The notes under the pieces are model-generated. The model ran no database searches, was not told where the DNA came from, and saw only the letters and a program-made list of their open reading frames with translations. Both the position numbers and the translations under genes were made by a program. A DNA stretch of 64,000 nucleotides, taken from Gemmatimonadales bacterium (GTDB taxonomy: Bacteria > Gemmatimonadota > Gemmatimonadetes > Gemmatimonadales > GWC2-71-9). This document shows, one piece after another, positions 54,944 to 63,924 of this stretch (within the stretch, counting starts at the first letter, position 1; each line of letters begins with the position of its first letter). The stretch covers positions 1-64,000 of the forward strand of contig WVYX01000203.1 in assembly GCA_011772755.1 (NCBI GenBank). The letters are read 5' to 3'.

Positions 54944-55510
54944 GTGCGTACCTCTCATATGCAGGACGCTGAGTTGGCTGCTCTGGCTCAGGCGGGGGAT
55001 CGGGAGGCGTTCGGCGAGCTGGTGAGCCGCTACGCCGGACAGGCCCGCCGGGTGGCCCGGGCGATTCTGCACAGCGCCGACGACGCGGACGACGCCGCGC
55101 AGGACGGGTTTCTCGCAGCTCTGAGGCACTTGGGCCGGTATGACCCGGCGCGTCCCTTCGGCCCTTGGCTGATTCGGATCGTGGCGAACGCCGCCAGCGA
55201 CAGGCGGCGGCGCCTGAAGGTCCGGCGCACGGAGGCGATCCCGCCGAGCCTGCCGGCTCGGGAGCCGGCTCCGGACACCGATACGGACCGCCGCAGCTTC
55301 AGGGAGGCGCTGCTACAGGCGCTGGCGACGCTGCCAGAGCGCCAGCGAATCGCGGTCGTGCTGTTCGACGTGGAAGGCTACTCCCACCGGGAGGTCGCCG
55401 CGATACTCAAGGTGCCGGAAGGTACGGCCCGGTCCGACGTGTTCCACGCAAGGCGGGCATTGCGAACCCAACTCGCCGCGTGGGAGGGCTGGAAGGAGGA
55501 AACCGGATGA
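54944..55510 (+). CDS. ECF-type RNA polymerase sigma factor
   Basis: A 188-residue sigma factor. Region 2 has AELAALAQAGDREAFGELVSRYAGQARRVA, AILHSADDADDAAQDGFLAA and PFGPWLIRIVANAASDRRRR. Region 4 has LATLPERQRIAVVLFDVEGYSHREVAAILKVPEGTARSDVFHARRAL. It probably controls the genes downstream, as ECF factors often do. The next gene starts in its stop (ATGA) and is the likely anti-sigma factor. GTG 54944 or ATG 54959 could be the start. Confidence 0.93.
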   Translation: MRTSHMQDAELAALAQAGDREAFGELVSRYAGQARRVARAILHSADDADDAAQDGFLAALRHLGRYDPARPFGPWLIRIVANAASDRRRRLKVRRTEAIPPSLPAREPAPDTDTDRRSFREALLQALATLPERQRIAVVLFDVEGYSHREVAAILKVPEGTARSDVFHARRALRTQLAAWEGWKEETG

Positions 55511-55902
55511 GCACCACGTCGCCGTTTGACCACCGGCAGGACTCGGAGCTCGGTGACGCGCTGCGGAGCGCGCTATCGGCCGACGACGACGCACAGTTCG
55601 CCCAGAGGGTGGTGGCGGCGTCGGAAGCCGTGTTTGTCGGCCCAGGCGTGCCCGAACAGTGGTGGAACGTGTTGACGGCGTGGGCCCGACCTGGACTCGT
55701 CGCCGCCCTCGTGCTGGTGGCCGCCGCGGCGTTCTGGCTCGGAGCGTGGGTGAATCGGGACACCAGCGGGCCTGCCGCCAATGGCACGATGCTGGGCGAC
55801 CCGTTGCTGGCCGACAGCGATCAGCTCGCCGTGCCGGTGCTGCTGGCGGGTCAGAGCGCGCCAAATATGGATGAAGTGCTGGCGGTGGCACTAGGCAACT
55901 AG
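55507..55902 (+). CDS. Putative anti-sigma factor, single-pass membrane protein
   Basis: About 131 residues: a cytoplasmic N-terminus (about 1-55), one membrane segment (about 60-80, LVAALVLVAAAAFWLGAWV), and a short outer part. Topology, size and the ATGA overlap with the ECF sigma gene indicate an anti-sigma factor, but the Zn-finger HxxxCxxC motif is absent. The ORF-track entry starting at 55165 is an out-of-frame extension inside the sigma gene. Its last codons (LGN, TAG) border a repeat array. Confidence 0.65.
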   Translation: MSTTSPFDHRQDSELGDALRSALSADDDAQFAQRVVAASEAVFVGPGVPEQWWNVLTAWARPGLVAALVLVAAAAFWLGAWVNRDTSGPAANGTMLGDPLLADSDQLAVPVLLAGQSAPNMDEVLAVALGN

Positions 55903-55963
55903 CAATTCGCAATTCGCGGCTCGCAGTTCGTGACGAATTGCTAGTTGCAAATTGCGAACTGCT
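55891..55963. repeat. Hairpin word array, TTCGCAATTCG class
   Basis: The left arm GGCAACTAGCAATTCGCAATTCGCGGCTCGCAGTTCG is followed almost directly by the right arm GACGAATTGCTAGTTGCAAATTGCGAACTGC. The loop is only a few bases, making this the most compact hairpin of the set. It supplies the stop of the putative anti-sigma gene. Confidence 0.9.
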
Positions 55964-55998
55964 GTGGAAGCAATCCGAGAAGACCTAAGGACGTCTAG

Positions 55999-56439
55999 AT
56001 GTTCGACCGATCCAAAGCCAAAGCTGCAAGCCTGCTCGTTGCCATCTTCGTGCTGGGGGTAGCAGTGGGTGGCGCGGCGTTGGCGGCGTGGGGTGATAAC
56101 GACCCCGGGCGATCGCGCCGCCCGCGGGAGCGCGTGAGTTACACGGAGCGGCTGCGGCAGGAACTCTCACTCACTACAGCCCAGCGCGAATCCGTGGAAG
56201 CGATTCTGGAGCGCAGCCAGGAGTCGATGCAGCAATACTGGCGTGAGGTCGGGCCGCGATTCGACACCCTGCGCGCCCAGGTTCGTACGGAGATCATGGC
56301 GGTCCTAAGCGAGGAACAGCAGGAGGCATTTCAGCAGCTCATGGCACGAAGCGACAGCGCTCGGCGGTACCGCGACCGGAGGGGGGAACCTCATTCCCGA
56401 GTGCGGCGGGACTCCAGGGGTGATTCTCATGAACAGTAA
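55999..56439 (+). CDS. Spy/CpxP-like periplasmic metal-sensor family protein
   Basis: A 146-residue protein. An N-terminal membrane or signal segment (about 11-30) is followed by a helical domain with ERLRQELSLTTAQRESVEAILERSQESMQQY, the LTxxQ pattern of the Spy/CpxP/ZraP group. These act as periplasmic chaperones or metal sensors in envelope stress. It sits between an ECF sigma/anti-sigma pair and a TolC-ABC efflux operon, a plausible stress circuit. Its 3' end overlaps the tolC-like start by about 11 nt. Confidence 0.8.
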   Translation: MFDRSKAKAASLLVAIFVLGVAVGGAALAAWGDNDPGRSRRPRERVSYTERLRQELSLTTAQRESVEAILERSQESMQQYWREVGPRFDTLRAQVRTEIMAVLSEEQQEAFQQLMARSDSARRYRDRRGEPHSRVRRDSRGDSHEQ

Positions 56440-57730
56440 GAGCATGTACGTGGTGTTGGCTTCTGCTGCAGTTGTGGCGCTTGCCGCTGGCCCCACGGCG
56501 ATACCGGCACACGCACAGACGCGATCCGTTACGCTGGACGAAGCGGTGACGATGGCGATCCAGACCCAGCCCGGGATGGTCCAGGCTCGGGGACAGGTGC
56601 GCAATGCCGCTGCGTCCAAGCGGCAGGTGGTGGGAAGCTGGTTGCCGGATCTTCGGGTGAGCACGGGGATGAGCACCAACTCCACCCGGCGCTTCGATGC
56701 CAACACCCAACGGACGGTGTCGGGCTCGTCCACGTCGTTCTCCAGCAGCCTCAGCACTTCCCTCGTGCTGTTCGACGGCTTCAGCCGCCTGGCGGAGGGG
56801 CGGGCGGCGAGCGCCGATTTGGCGAGCGCCGACGCGTCGCTGGTGAACCAGCAGTTTCAGGTGATCCTGCAGACCAAGCAGGCCTTCTTCAATGCGCTGG
56901 CCGCCGAGGAACTCGTCCGGGTAGCACGAACCAGCATCGAGCGCGCAGCCGAGCAGCTCAAGATCTCCAAGGACAAGCTTGTGGCGGGCCAGGCGACGCG
57001 CTCTGACACGCTGCGCTCCCGTGTCGAGCTGGCCAACGCGCAACTACAGGAGCTCAATGCGGAGACGCAGCTGGCGACGGCGCAGGCCAATCTGGCCCGC
57101 CTGATCGGAGTGGATGGGCTGATACGGGCCGTCGGCGAGGAGCACCTGCGGAACATCGTCGAACTGGACACGACGGGGCTTCGGCAGGAGTCCCTGGACC
57201 GTTCGCCGGTGATCCAACAGGCCCTCGCCGCCGCGAGGGCGGCCGATGCGCAGGTAGTGGTCTCCCGCGCCCAGTACTTCCCGTCGCTGTCGGCCTCGTA
57301 CTCGAGATCCTGGGCCGGCAATTCGCTGACCGAGCTGAACCCCAGCTGGTCAGCCCGCCTCAGCCTCTCATGGCCGCTGTTCAACAGGTTTTCTCGGGAG
57401 CTCAATTACACCCGCAGCACGGTGACCCGGGATGCGGCCCACGCCCAGGCTGAGGATGCCCGACGCCAGGTAAACGCGCAGCTCACCCAGTACCTCGCCG
57501 CCCTCGAGAGTGCCCAAACGCGAGTGGAGATCGCGGAGGCGAGCCACGCGGCTGCTGAGGAGGATCTCCGGGTGCAACGGGAGCGGTACCGCCTTGGCGC
57601 GGCCACCATCGTGGAGGTCCTCACCTCTCAGGTCAGTCTCGACCAGGCGGAAATCGACAGGATTCAGGCGCGCCTCGATTACCTCGTGGCGAAAGCCCAG
57701 ATCGAGGCCCTTGTAGGGAGAGAACTATGA
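56429..57730 (+). CDS. TolC family outer-membrane efflux protein
   Basis: About 433 residues with a signal peptide (about 1-33, ending IPAHAQ), then TolC repeats: [43 protein letters not shown] and [15 protein letters not shown]. It forms the trimeric outer-membrane duct for the ABC exporter encoded next. ATG 56429 gives the signal peptide directly; GTG 56420 is the alternative. The stop overlaps the ABC ATPase start (ATGA). Confidence 0.92.
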   Translation: MNSKSMYVVLASAAVVALAAGPTAIPAHAQTRSVTLDEAVTMAIQTQPGMVQARGQVRNAAASKRQVVGSWLPDLRVSTGMSTNSTRRFDANTQRTVSGSSTSFSSSLSTSLVLFDGFSRLAEGRAASADLASADASLVNQQFQVILQTKQAFFNALAAEELVRVARTSIERAAEQLKISKDKLVAGQATRSDTLRSRVELANAQLQELNAETQLATAQANLARLIGVDGLIRAVGEEHLRNIVELDTTGLRQESLDRSPVIQQALAAARAADAQVVVSRAQYFPSLSASYSRSWAGNSLTELNPSWSARLSLSWPLFNRFSRELNYTRSTVTRDAAHAQAEDARRQVNAQLTQYLAALESAQTRVEIAEASHAAAEEDLRVQRERYRLGAATIVEVLTSQVSLDQAEIDRIQARLDYLVAKAQIEALVGREL

Positions 57731-58473
57731 CGGGTGCGATCCAGCACATGGAGTTCCGGACCGGGGACATCCCCCAGCCGGACATCATCATCCTCACCCA
57801 CAAGCTCACGCGGCACTACGCGCTCGGCGCGGAAGTGGTACACGCCCTCGAGGGGGTGAGCATCCAGATCCGGCAGAACGAGTTCACCGCGATCATGGGC
57901 CCGTCGGGCTCCGGGAAGTCCACGCTGATGAACCTGCTGGGCTGCTTGGACACCCCGACCAGCGGCGAGTATTGGCTCAACGGCCAGAGGGTGAGTGAGC
58001 TGGGAGACGACGAGCTGGCTCACATCCGCAACAAGGAGATCGGCTTCGTCTTTCAGACGTTCAACCTGCTACCGCGCGCGAGCTCACTGCACAACGTCGA
58101 GTTGCCGCTGATCTACGCGGGGGTTCCGGCGCGAGTGCGCAAGGAGCAGGCCGCGAACGCCCTGGAGCGCGTCGGACTCGGCGACCGGATGCAGCACCGG
58201 CCCAACGAGCTGTCCGGTGGCGAGCGTCAGCGCGTGGCGATCGCCCGAGCGCTGGTCAACGACCCCAGCGTGTTGCTGGCCGACGAGCCGACGGGCAATC
58301 TCGACAGCCACACGAGCGCCGAGATCCTGGAGGTGTTCGAAACCCTGCATGGCGCCGGACAGACGATTCTGCTGATCACCCACGAGCGCGACATCGCGGC
58401 GCACGCTGGCCGCCAGATCCACCTGCTCGATGGGCAGGTGGAACAGGACATTCAGACCGAGAGACAACGATGA
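57727..58473 (+). CDS. MacB/LolD-type ABC transporter ATP-binding protein
   Basis: A 248-residue ABC ATPase. Walker [13 protein letters not shown], the LolD/MacB-type [18 protein letters not shown]-loop [13 protein letters not shown], signature [15 protein letters not shown], Walker [13 protein letters not shown]. It powers the FtsX-like permease encoded two genes later. In E. coli MacB the ATPase and permease are one chain; here they are separate. ATGA overlaps on both sides fix the start and suggest translational coupling with TolC and MacA. Confidence 0.93.
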   Translation: MTGAIQHMEFRTGDIPQPDIIILTHKLTRHYALGAEVVHALEGVSIQIRQNEFTAIMGPSGSGKSTLMNLLGCLDTPTSGEYWLNGQRVSELGDDELAHIRNKEIGFVFQTFNLLPRASSLHNVELPLIYAGVPARVRKEQAANALERVGLGDRMQHRPNELSGGERQRVAIARALVNDPSVLLADEPTGNLDSHTSAEILEVFETLHGAGQTILLITHERDIAAHAGRQIHLLDGQVEQDIQTERQR

Positions 58474-59978
58474 AGCGGATTGGGATTCTGATTCTCGTGG
58501 CCATCACGGCCGTAGTAGCCGTCACCTTGGCGGCCCGGAACTCCAACGAGGAGGAGATTCCGGTTTACCAGCTGGTCCCCGTGTCGACACGAGACATCGT
58601 GGTGTCGGCCAGTGCCGCTGGCGTGGTGGAGCCGGTTACTACCGTCGACATCAAGTCCAAGGCGTCCGGCGAGATCATGGAAGTCCGGGTGGAGACGGGC
58701 GACGTGGTGAGCCCGGGTCAACTGCTGGTCAAGGTCGATCCCCGGGTTCCCCGCAACGCCCTCCAGCAGGCTGAGGCCGATCTGGATGTCGCCAAGGCTC
58801 AGCTGGCCAACGCCGAGTCACAGCTACGGCGTGCCGAGGAGCTTTACCAGACCCAGTCCATCACGGAGCAAGAGTACGAGACGGCGAATCTCAACGCAGC
58901 CACCGCTAGGGCTCAACTCGTGCGGGCTGAGCGGTCGCTGGAGGACGCCCGCATCTCGTTTGAGGATACGGACGTCAGGGCCCCGATTCGAGGAGTCATC
59001 ATTGAGAAGGCCGTCGAGGTCGGCACCGTGATCTCCTCGGCTACCCGGGAGGTCGGCGGCGGCACTGTGCTGCTGCGGATGGCCAACCTCGACACGGTGC
59101 AGGTGCGCTCGCTGGTGGACGAGACGGACATCGGGAAGATCCGTGCCGAGATGGACGTCACCATCACGGTGGACGCCTACCCCAATCAACCGTTCCAGGG
59201 TCAGGTGCTGAAGATCGAGCCGCAGGCCACGGTACAGCAGAACGTCACCATGTTCGCGGTGCTGGTCCGGATTCCCAACCGGCAGGGTCTGCTGCGGCCC
59301 GGCATGAGCGCGGAGGCCGAGGTGCACGTGGGCGAGCGGCGCGGCGTGCTAGCGATCCCGAACGCGGCGCTCCGCACGGACCGGGACGTTGGTTCCGCGG
59401 CCACCGTGCTGGGCCTGGACCCGGAGACGGTGCAGCAGCAGATCGCAGCGGCACGCGACGCGGCACGGGAACGAGCAGCACAACAGGGTGAGCCCGGAGG
59501 AGCCTCGCACGGTGACACGGCAGCCGCCAGTCCACATGGCGAGACGATCACAATGGGTGGCAGGGAGATAACGCTTCCGGAAGGCGTCACCGCTGACCAG
59601 GTGCGGGCGGTGTTCCAGAGGATGCGCGAGGGTGGCGGCCCCCAGGGTCTGAGCGCGGAGGACCGCGCCGTACTGGAAAAGATGCGCAGCGCCGGAGGCG
59701 GTATGGGCGGCGGACGGAGCGGCCGGCAGCGTGCGTCATCCGACGAGTACCTGTTCGGCGGCAACTACATCGTGTTCGCGGTGCGCAACGACGCGGCCAT
59801 GCCGATCCCCATCCGGACCGGCCTCACGGATCTGGATTACTCGGAGGTCATCTCTGGACTCACGCAGGCGGATACGGTGCTCATCCTGCCCAGCGCCAGC
59901 CTGCTGGCCAGTCAGCAAGAGTTTCAGGAGCGGATGGGTAGCCGCTTCGGCGGCCTGCCCGGCGTGTCGCGTCGCTGA
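58470..59978 (+). CDS. MacA-like periplasmic adaptor protein with internal insertion
   Basis: A 502-residue membrane-fusion protein. N-terminal anchor (about 3-22), lipoyl half-motifs [28 protein letters not shown] and [23 protein letters not shown]-type, a coiled hairpin (about 95-150), and a beta-barrel with [18 protein letters not shown]. Residues about 330-430 are extra: an Ala/Gly/His-rich linker around [29 protein letters not shown] and [12 protein letters not shown], Spy-like in flavour. It then returns to the membrane-proximal domain. It bridges the ABC permease to TolC. The start overlaps the ATPase stop. Confidence 0.9.
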   Translation: MKRIGILILVAITAVVAVTLAARNSNEEEIPVYQLVPVSTRDIVVSASAAGVVEPVTTVDIKSKASGEIMEVRVETGDVVSPGQLLVKVDPRVPRNALQQAEADLDVAKAQLANAESQLRRAEELYQTQSITEQEYETANLNAATARAQLVRAERSLEDARISFEDTDVRAPIRGVIIEKAVEVGTVISSATREVGGGTVLLRMANLDTVQVRSLVDETDIGKIRAEMDVTITVDAYPNQPFQGQVLKIEPQATVQQNVTMFAVLVRIPNRQGLLRPGMSAEAEVHVGERRGVLAIPNAALRTDRDVGSAATVLGLDPETVQQQIAAARDAARERAAQQGEPGGASHGDTAAASPHGETITMGGREITLPEGVTADQVRAVFQRMREGGGPQGLSAEDRAVLEKMRSAGGGMGGGRSGRQRASSDEYLFGGNYIVFAVRNDAAMPIPIRTGLTDLDYSEVISGLTQADTVLILPSASLLASQQEFQERMGSRFGGLPGVSRR

Positions 59979-60013
59979 CGATCACAGCTCGGATCTGAAC
60001 GGAAGGAACCTTC

Positions 60014-61228
60014 ATGCTCTTCGGCGAAATCATCAACGTCGCACTCGGTGCGATCCGGACGAACAAGCTTCGCTCCTTTCTGACCATGCTCGGCATCGTG
60101 ATCGGTGTCGCAGCCGTGATCACCATGGTCGCACTTGGCACCGGAGCACAGAAGGCCGTGCAAGATCAGATAGAGGCACTGGGGACCAATCTGCTTTCGG
60201 TTTACGCGGGGCAGTCCATGCACCGGGGGATTGCCAGGGCGGACCGTGTCAGTCTCACCACTGACGACGCGACGGCGCTCGCCCGGGATGCCCAGGGGCT
60301 CACGGCCGTGATCCCCGAGCTGAGGCGCAGCCAACAGGTCGAGTACGGCAGCCGGAACATCAACGTGAACATCATGGGCACCGTGCCCGAGTTCGTGCCG
60401 GTCAACAACTACGAGGTCGCCACGGGCCGCATGTTCACCGCCGGCGACGCGAGTACACGAAAGCGAGTGGCCGTACTTGGGTACGCCGTGCCCGAGATGC
60501 TCGATGCAAACGGGGCTGCCATGATTGGCCAGCAGATCATGATTAGAGGCATCCCGTTCGAGATAATCGGTGTTCTGGACGAGAAGGGCTCGACGAGTAG
60601 CTGGTTCAACCCGGACGAGCAGATCCTGGTCCCGCTGCAAACCGCGCAGCACCGGATCTTCGGCAGCGATCGCGTCAACTCGATAACCGTACAGGTCGGA
60701 CATCCCGATTCGCTGGCTGTCGCAATGATTGAGATCGAGCGGGTGCTGCGACGCGAACACGCCCTTGCGCCGGGGAAAGACAACGACTTCCAGATTCGGA
60801 ATCGTGCCGAGTTCCTCGCCACGTTTGAGGAGACCACTCAGGCCTTCACGTTCCTCCTGGGCGGCATCGCCGCCGTAAGCCTGCTGGTCGGCGGCATCGG
60901 GATCATGAACATCATGCTCGTCTCGGTGACCGAGCGTACCAGAGAGATCGGAGTGCGCAAGGCGATGGGAGCGACCCGCCACAACATCATGATGCAGTTC
61001 CTGGTAGAGGCTCTCGTGTTGTGCATGCTGGGCGGAGTACTCGGGATCATGGTGGGGTCAAGCGGTGCCGTCGCCCTCTCGGAACTGGCCAACTGGAATA
61101 CCTTCGTCTCACCCGGAGCGATCCTACTTGCTTTCGCCTTCAGCGCCGCCGTGGGGGTCTTCTTCGGCCTGTGGCCCGCACGCCGCGCCGCTGCCCTGGA
61201 CCCGATCGAAGCGCTGAGATACGAGTAG
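60014..61228 (+). CDS. MacB-type ABC transporter permease
   Basis: A 404-residue permease with an N-terminal membrane segment (IRTNKLRSFLTMLGIVIGVAAVITMVALGTGA), a periplasmic MacB_PCD domain (about 45-260), and a C-terminal FtsX domain with three segments (FLLGGIAAVSLLVGGIGIMNIMLVSVTERTREIGVRKAMGA). It converts ATP hydrolysis on the cytoplasmic side to movement in the periplasmic domain that drives export through MacA/TolC. It lies 35 bp after the macA-like gene with GGAAGGA upstream. A repeat array begins at its stop. Confidence 0.94.
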   Translation: MLFGEIINVALGAIRTNKLRSFLTMLGIVIGVAAVITMVALGTGAQKAVQDQIEALGTNLLSVYAGQSMHRGIARADRVSLTTDDATALARDAQGLTAVIPELRRSQQVEYGSRNINVNIMGTVPEFVPVNNYEVATGRMFTAGDASTRKRVAVLGYAVPEMLDANGAAMIGQQIMIRGIPFEIIGVLDEKGSTSSWFNPDEQILVPLQTAQHRIFGSDRVNSITVQVGHPDSLAVAMIEIERVLRREHALAPGKDNDFQIRNRAEFLATFEETTQAFTFLLGGIAAVSLLVGGIGIMNIMLVSVTERTREIGVRKAMGATRHNIMMQFLVEALVLCMLGGVLGIMVGSSGAVALSELANWNTFVSPGAILLAFAFSAAVGVFFGLWPARRAAALDPIEALRYE

Positions 61229-61332
61229 CTACTAAGAGCAATCAGCAGTTCGCAGTTTGCAATTCGCAATTCGCAGTTCGACGACGGAGACTGCCTCCTT
61301 CACGAATTGCCGATTGCGAATTGCTAATTGCG
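61226..61332. repeat. Hairpin word array, TTCGCAATTCG class
   Basis: The left arm AGCAATCAGCAGTTCGCAGTTTGCAATTCGCAATTCGCAGTTCG (61237-61280); a loop of about 22 bp; the right arm CACGAATTGCCGATTGCGAATTGCTAATTGCG (61301-61332). It lies between the macB-like stop and the doxX Shine-Dalgarno. Confidence 0.9.
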
Positions 61333-61350
61333 TACAGGAGGAGAACGCAG

Positions 61351-61764
61351 ATGCTCCAACTCTTGTCCAAACTCGAGCCGATCGCCCGAAACGCCATGCG
61401 CGTAATGGTAGGCCTCCTGTTCTGGTCCCACGGCGGGCAGAAACTGTTTGCCTGGTTCGGCCGGGACGAGGCGGTGGACCTGATGAGCCGCTTCGGTATC
61501 GCGGGCGTCCTCGAGTTCTTCGGCGGACTGGCCATCATCCTGGGCATCTTCACCCAACCGGTGGCGTTCATCCTGTCTGGAGAGATGGCCGTCGCCTATT
61601 TCTGGGGGCACGTCCCCAGGGGGAGTCTCTGGTGGTGGGCAAACCGCGGTGAGCTCGCTGCCCTGTACTGCTTCATCTTCCTGTTCATCGCGAGCTCCGG
61701 CGGCGGCAAGTTCAGCCTCGATCACCTCCTGCGGAAAAAGAAACAAGGACGCACGGAACAGTAG
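61351..61764 (+). CDS. DoxX family membrane protein
   Basis: A 137-residue protein with four membrane segments. DoxX features: RVMVGLLFWSHGGQKLF, FGIAGVLEFFGGLAIILGIFTQPVAFILSGEMAVAYF, and NRGELAALYCFIFLFIA. Family members are poorly defined, some linked to thiosulfate or quinone chemistry. ATG 61351 has a strong AGGAGGAG upstream; the ORF-track entry starts in the macB-like gene. The C-terminus is Lys/Arg-rich. Confidence 0.88.
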   Translation: MLQLLSKLEPIARNAMRVMVGLLFWSHGGQKLFAWFGRDEAVDLMSRFGIAGVLEFFGGLAIILGIFTQPVAFILSGEMAVAYFWGHVPRGSLWWWANRGELAALYCFIFLFIASSGGGKFSLDHLLRKKKQGRTEQ

Positions 61765-61843
61765 GCGCGCAGCATGCTGCGCCCCTACGAGCACGAACGA
61801 ACAACTTACCGCTTGGGAACGGGCGGGGTATCTTGGTGTGGCC

Positions 61844-62698
61844 ATGATCGGCGTCCGCGTACCTGCGACCACCTCCAATCTGGGGGCGGGGTTCGATTGC
61901 CTGGGCCTTGCCCTGGACCTGTGGCTCGAGGTCCAGCTCGAGGAGGGCTCCGGCGCACCGGAGTACGTCGGCGCTGTGGAGAGCCTCAGCCCCTCCGAAG
62001 ACATCGTGCTGCGGGCCGTAGGTGATGCGCTGCCGACACAACACCACCTCGTAGTCCGGTCCGACATCCCGATGGCCCGCGGCCTGGGATCCTCAGCCGC
62101 CGCCGCCGTGGCCGGCTTCGCGTTGCGCCAGCTGATCCAGAGCAATGCTGTGGACCGGGATGTGGTATACGAGTCGGCCGTGGAGCTGGAGGGCCACCCG
62201 GACAACGCCGGCGCGGCCACTTACGGTGGCTTCGTGCTGGCGGCGCCCCGACCTGCACGGCTCGCCTTCAGCAAGCGTCTGGCGGTCGCCCTGGCCGTTC
62301 CCGAGGCACCCATCGACACGTATACCGCCCGGAGCATCCTGCCTCAGGAGGTCTCCCGGGCGGCCACCATCGCTCAGACGTCCCGGGCGGCAGCCCTCGT
62401 CCTCGGACTGATGAACGCTGAAGGCGATCTCATCGCTTTCGGGATGGACGACCAGATCGCCGTACCGCATCGCAAGAGGCTGATCCCCGGGTTCGACGAA
62501 GCCGTGGCTGCGGGAACAGGGGCCGGGGCGTTCGGGGTCACGATCTCGGGCTCCGGGTCGGCTCTCCTCGCAATCGCCCCGCTGGAGAGTGCCCAGGAGA
62601 TCGCCGCAGCGATGGCCAGCGCATTGACCACCCAGGGCAACCCGGCAACCCCGCTCACACCGGCGGTGAGCCCCCAGGGGGTGGCGGTGATGGAGTAG
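61844..62698 (+). CDS. thrB: Homoserine kinase
   Basis: A 284-residue GHMP kinase. VRVPATTSNLGAGFDCLGLALDLW is the ThrB N-terminus; PMARGLGSSAAAAVAG is the ATP-binding motif; AVELEGHPDNAGAATYGGFVLA and GAFGVTISGSGSALLAI are motif 3-type segments. It phosphorylates homoserine for threonine synthesis; the methionine branch from the same intermediate is represented by metH at the other end of the window. ATG 61844 gives the standard N-terminus; the ORF-track start lies in doxX. Confidence 0.94.
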   Translation: MIGVRVPATTSNLGAGFDCLGLALDLWLEVQLEEGSGAPEYVGAVESLSPSEDIVLRAVGDALPTQHHLVVRSDIPMARGLGSSAAAAVAGFALRQLIQSNAVDRDVVYESAVELEGHPDNAGAATYGGFVLAAPRPARLAFSKRLAVALAVPEAPIDTYTARSILPQEVSRAATIAQTSRAAALVLGLMNAEGDLIAFGMDDQIAVPHRKRLIPGFDEAVAAGTGAGAFGVTISGSGSALLAIAPLESAQEIAAAMASALTTQGNPATPLTPAVSPQGVAVME

Positions 62699-62699
62699 A

Positions 62700-62815
62700 C
62701 AATCGAGTGGTGAAAAGCTGAAGAGTGAAAAATGAAGCGACCGCCAATCCGCCCAAATCTCACTCCTCACCCCTCACACTTGACTGCTTCATCCTACTCC
62801 TCACACCTCACTGCT
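62700..62815. repeat. Hairpin word array, GAGTGAAAA / CTCACACCTCA class
   Basis: The left arm GAGTGGTGAAAAGCTGAAGAGTGAAAAATGAAG; the right arm CACTCCTCACCCCTCACACTTGACTGCTTCATCCTACTCCTCACACCTCACTGC (62762-62815). It lies between convergent thrB and the DinB-like gene and contains the DinB-like stop (…AAGCAGTGA on the minus strand). Confidence 0.8.
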
Positions 62816-63323
62816 TTCTCGCCCACTCCAGCCGATCCTCCATCTGCCGCGCGTGGTGCCGGTTGTGCAGGTAATGAAACCGCACCCATTCCGGCAGGTT
62901 GAGGTCCCCCAGAAGCGGGTGCCGCACGAACACCTGGAGCTGCCGCTCCTCCGGCCATTGTTCGACGAACGCCTTCAGCCGCTCTACACCCATGCGGAAC
63001 TGGGCCAGCATCAGCTCGGGGTCCGGCTTCTCGCTGGGCCGCGCGGCCTCCGGCGCCCGGAGGCCAGGGGGGATCGTCTCGAGCCCAAGAATGAGATGTC
63101 GCAGAAGCCCCTGGACCGGCGTGGCGCGGCGCCGCATGCCTTTCTTGTTGGCCCGCTTCTCAAACAGGCCAGCCACGAGGTCGACACTGATTGAGAGGTG
63201 CTCAACGATCTGGGCAACTGTCCACTTCCCCTTCGGTGCACGGTGCCACTCGTCGTCGCTCAATCCCCGCAGTGGATTGAGTACCAGGGATTCGAGCCGC
63301 GCTAGCTGCCTAGTGACTTTCAT
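62808..63323 (-). CDS. DinB-like metal-dependent helical-bundle protein
   Basis: About 171 residues: LSDDEWHRAPKGKWTVAQIVEHLSISVDLVAGLFEKR near the start, then helices ending VRFHYLHNRHHARQMEDRLEW. The His residues in the second and last helices follow the DinB/YfiT pattern for a metal site. These are putative thiol-dependent S-transferases; substrate unknown. ATG 63323 is preferred; the ORF-track start adds translated repeat. The last residues (RKQ) and the stop lie in another repeat array. Confidence 0.78.
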   Translation of the reverse strand: MKVTRQLARLESLVLNPLRGLSDDEWHRAPKGKWTVAQIVEHLSISVDLVAGLFEKRANKKGMRRRATPVQGLLRHLILGLETIPPGLRAPEAARPSEKPDPELMLAQFRMGVERLKAFVEQWPEERQLQVFVRHPLLGDLNLPEWVRFHYLHNRHHARQMEDRLEWARKQ

Positions 63324-63349
63324 GCTCAGATGCCTATCAGCAGACGCAG

Positions 63350-63459
63350 GTGGAGTGAAGCGTGAGACGTGAATGGTGAAACGTGACACGTGAAGACGGG
63401 TGAGCGCAGAGAGAACCTTTCACGTTTCACATCTCACCTTTCACGTTTCACCGTTCACA
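63350..63459. repeat. Hairpin word array, GTGAAACGTG class
   Basis: The left arm GGAGTGAAGCGTGAGACGTGAATGGTGAAACGTGACACGTGAAGACGG; a loop of about 17 bp; the right arm CTTTCACGTTTCACATCTCACCTTTCACGTTTCACCGTTCAC. It lies between the RidA-like and DinB-like genes, both minus strand. Confidence 0.9.
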
Positions 63460-63462
63460 CCG

Positions 63463-63903
63463 CTATCCCGCCAGTGCAATACACTCGATCTCCACCCTCG
63501 CCCCCAAGGCGAGACCGCTCCCGGCGACGGTGGAGCGGGCCGGTGGATCCTTCGGGAAGAACGTGCGATACACCTCGTTCATGGCCTGGTAGTCGGCGAT
63601 GTCGGCCAGGAAGACCGTGCACTTCACCACCCGGTCCAGTGAGCTCCCCGCGTGCTCCAGCACGCGCCGAATATTCTCCAGGGTCTGCCGAGTCTCGGGA
63701 CCGACTCCGCCCGCCACGAGCTCGCGACTCCCTGACGGCACCCCGACCTGTCCAGAGAGGTAGATGACGTTCCCGACACGCACGGCGGTGGAGAACGGAA
63801 GCCCTTCGAGCGAGCCGGGCAAGCGAATGACCTGCTTCTCCTGCGCCGCCGCCATTGCCGGGGCAGCAACGAGCAGCGTGCCGACGAGTACGACCGTTCG
63901 CAT
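63463..63903 (-). CDS. Exported RidA/YjgF family protein
   Basis: A 146-residue protein with a clear signal peptide (about 1-20, ending AMAAAQ), followed by a full RidA domain: PFSTAVRVGNVIYLSGQVG, TRQTLENIRRVLEHAG, VVKCTVFLADIADYQAMNEVYRTFF, PPARSTVAGSGLALGARVEIECIAL. The Arg of PPARSTV and the Glu of VEIECIA, used in imine deamination, are present. RidA usually works in the cytoplasm; export suggests a periplasmic substrate or a paralogue with another role. ATG 63903 has GGAGG-like bases upstream. Confidence 0.87.
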   Translation of the reverse strand: MRTVVLVGTLLVAAPAMAAAQEKQVIRLPGSLEGLPFSTAVRVGNVIYLSGQVGVPSGSRELVAGGVGPETRQTLENIRRVLEHAGSSLDRVVKCTVFLADIADYQAMNEVYRTFFPKDPPARSTVAGSGLALGARVEIECIALAG

Positions 63904-63924
63904 GGTGGTCCTCCGATACGTTGG

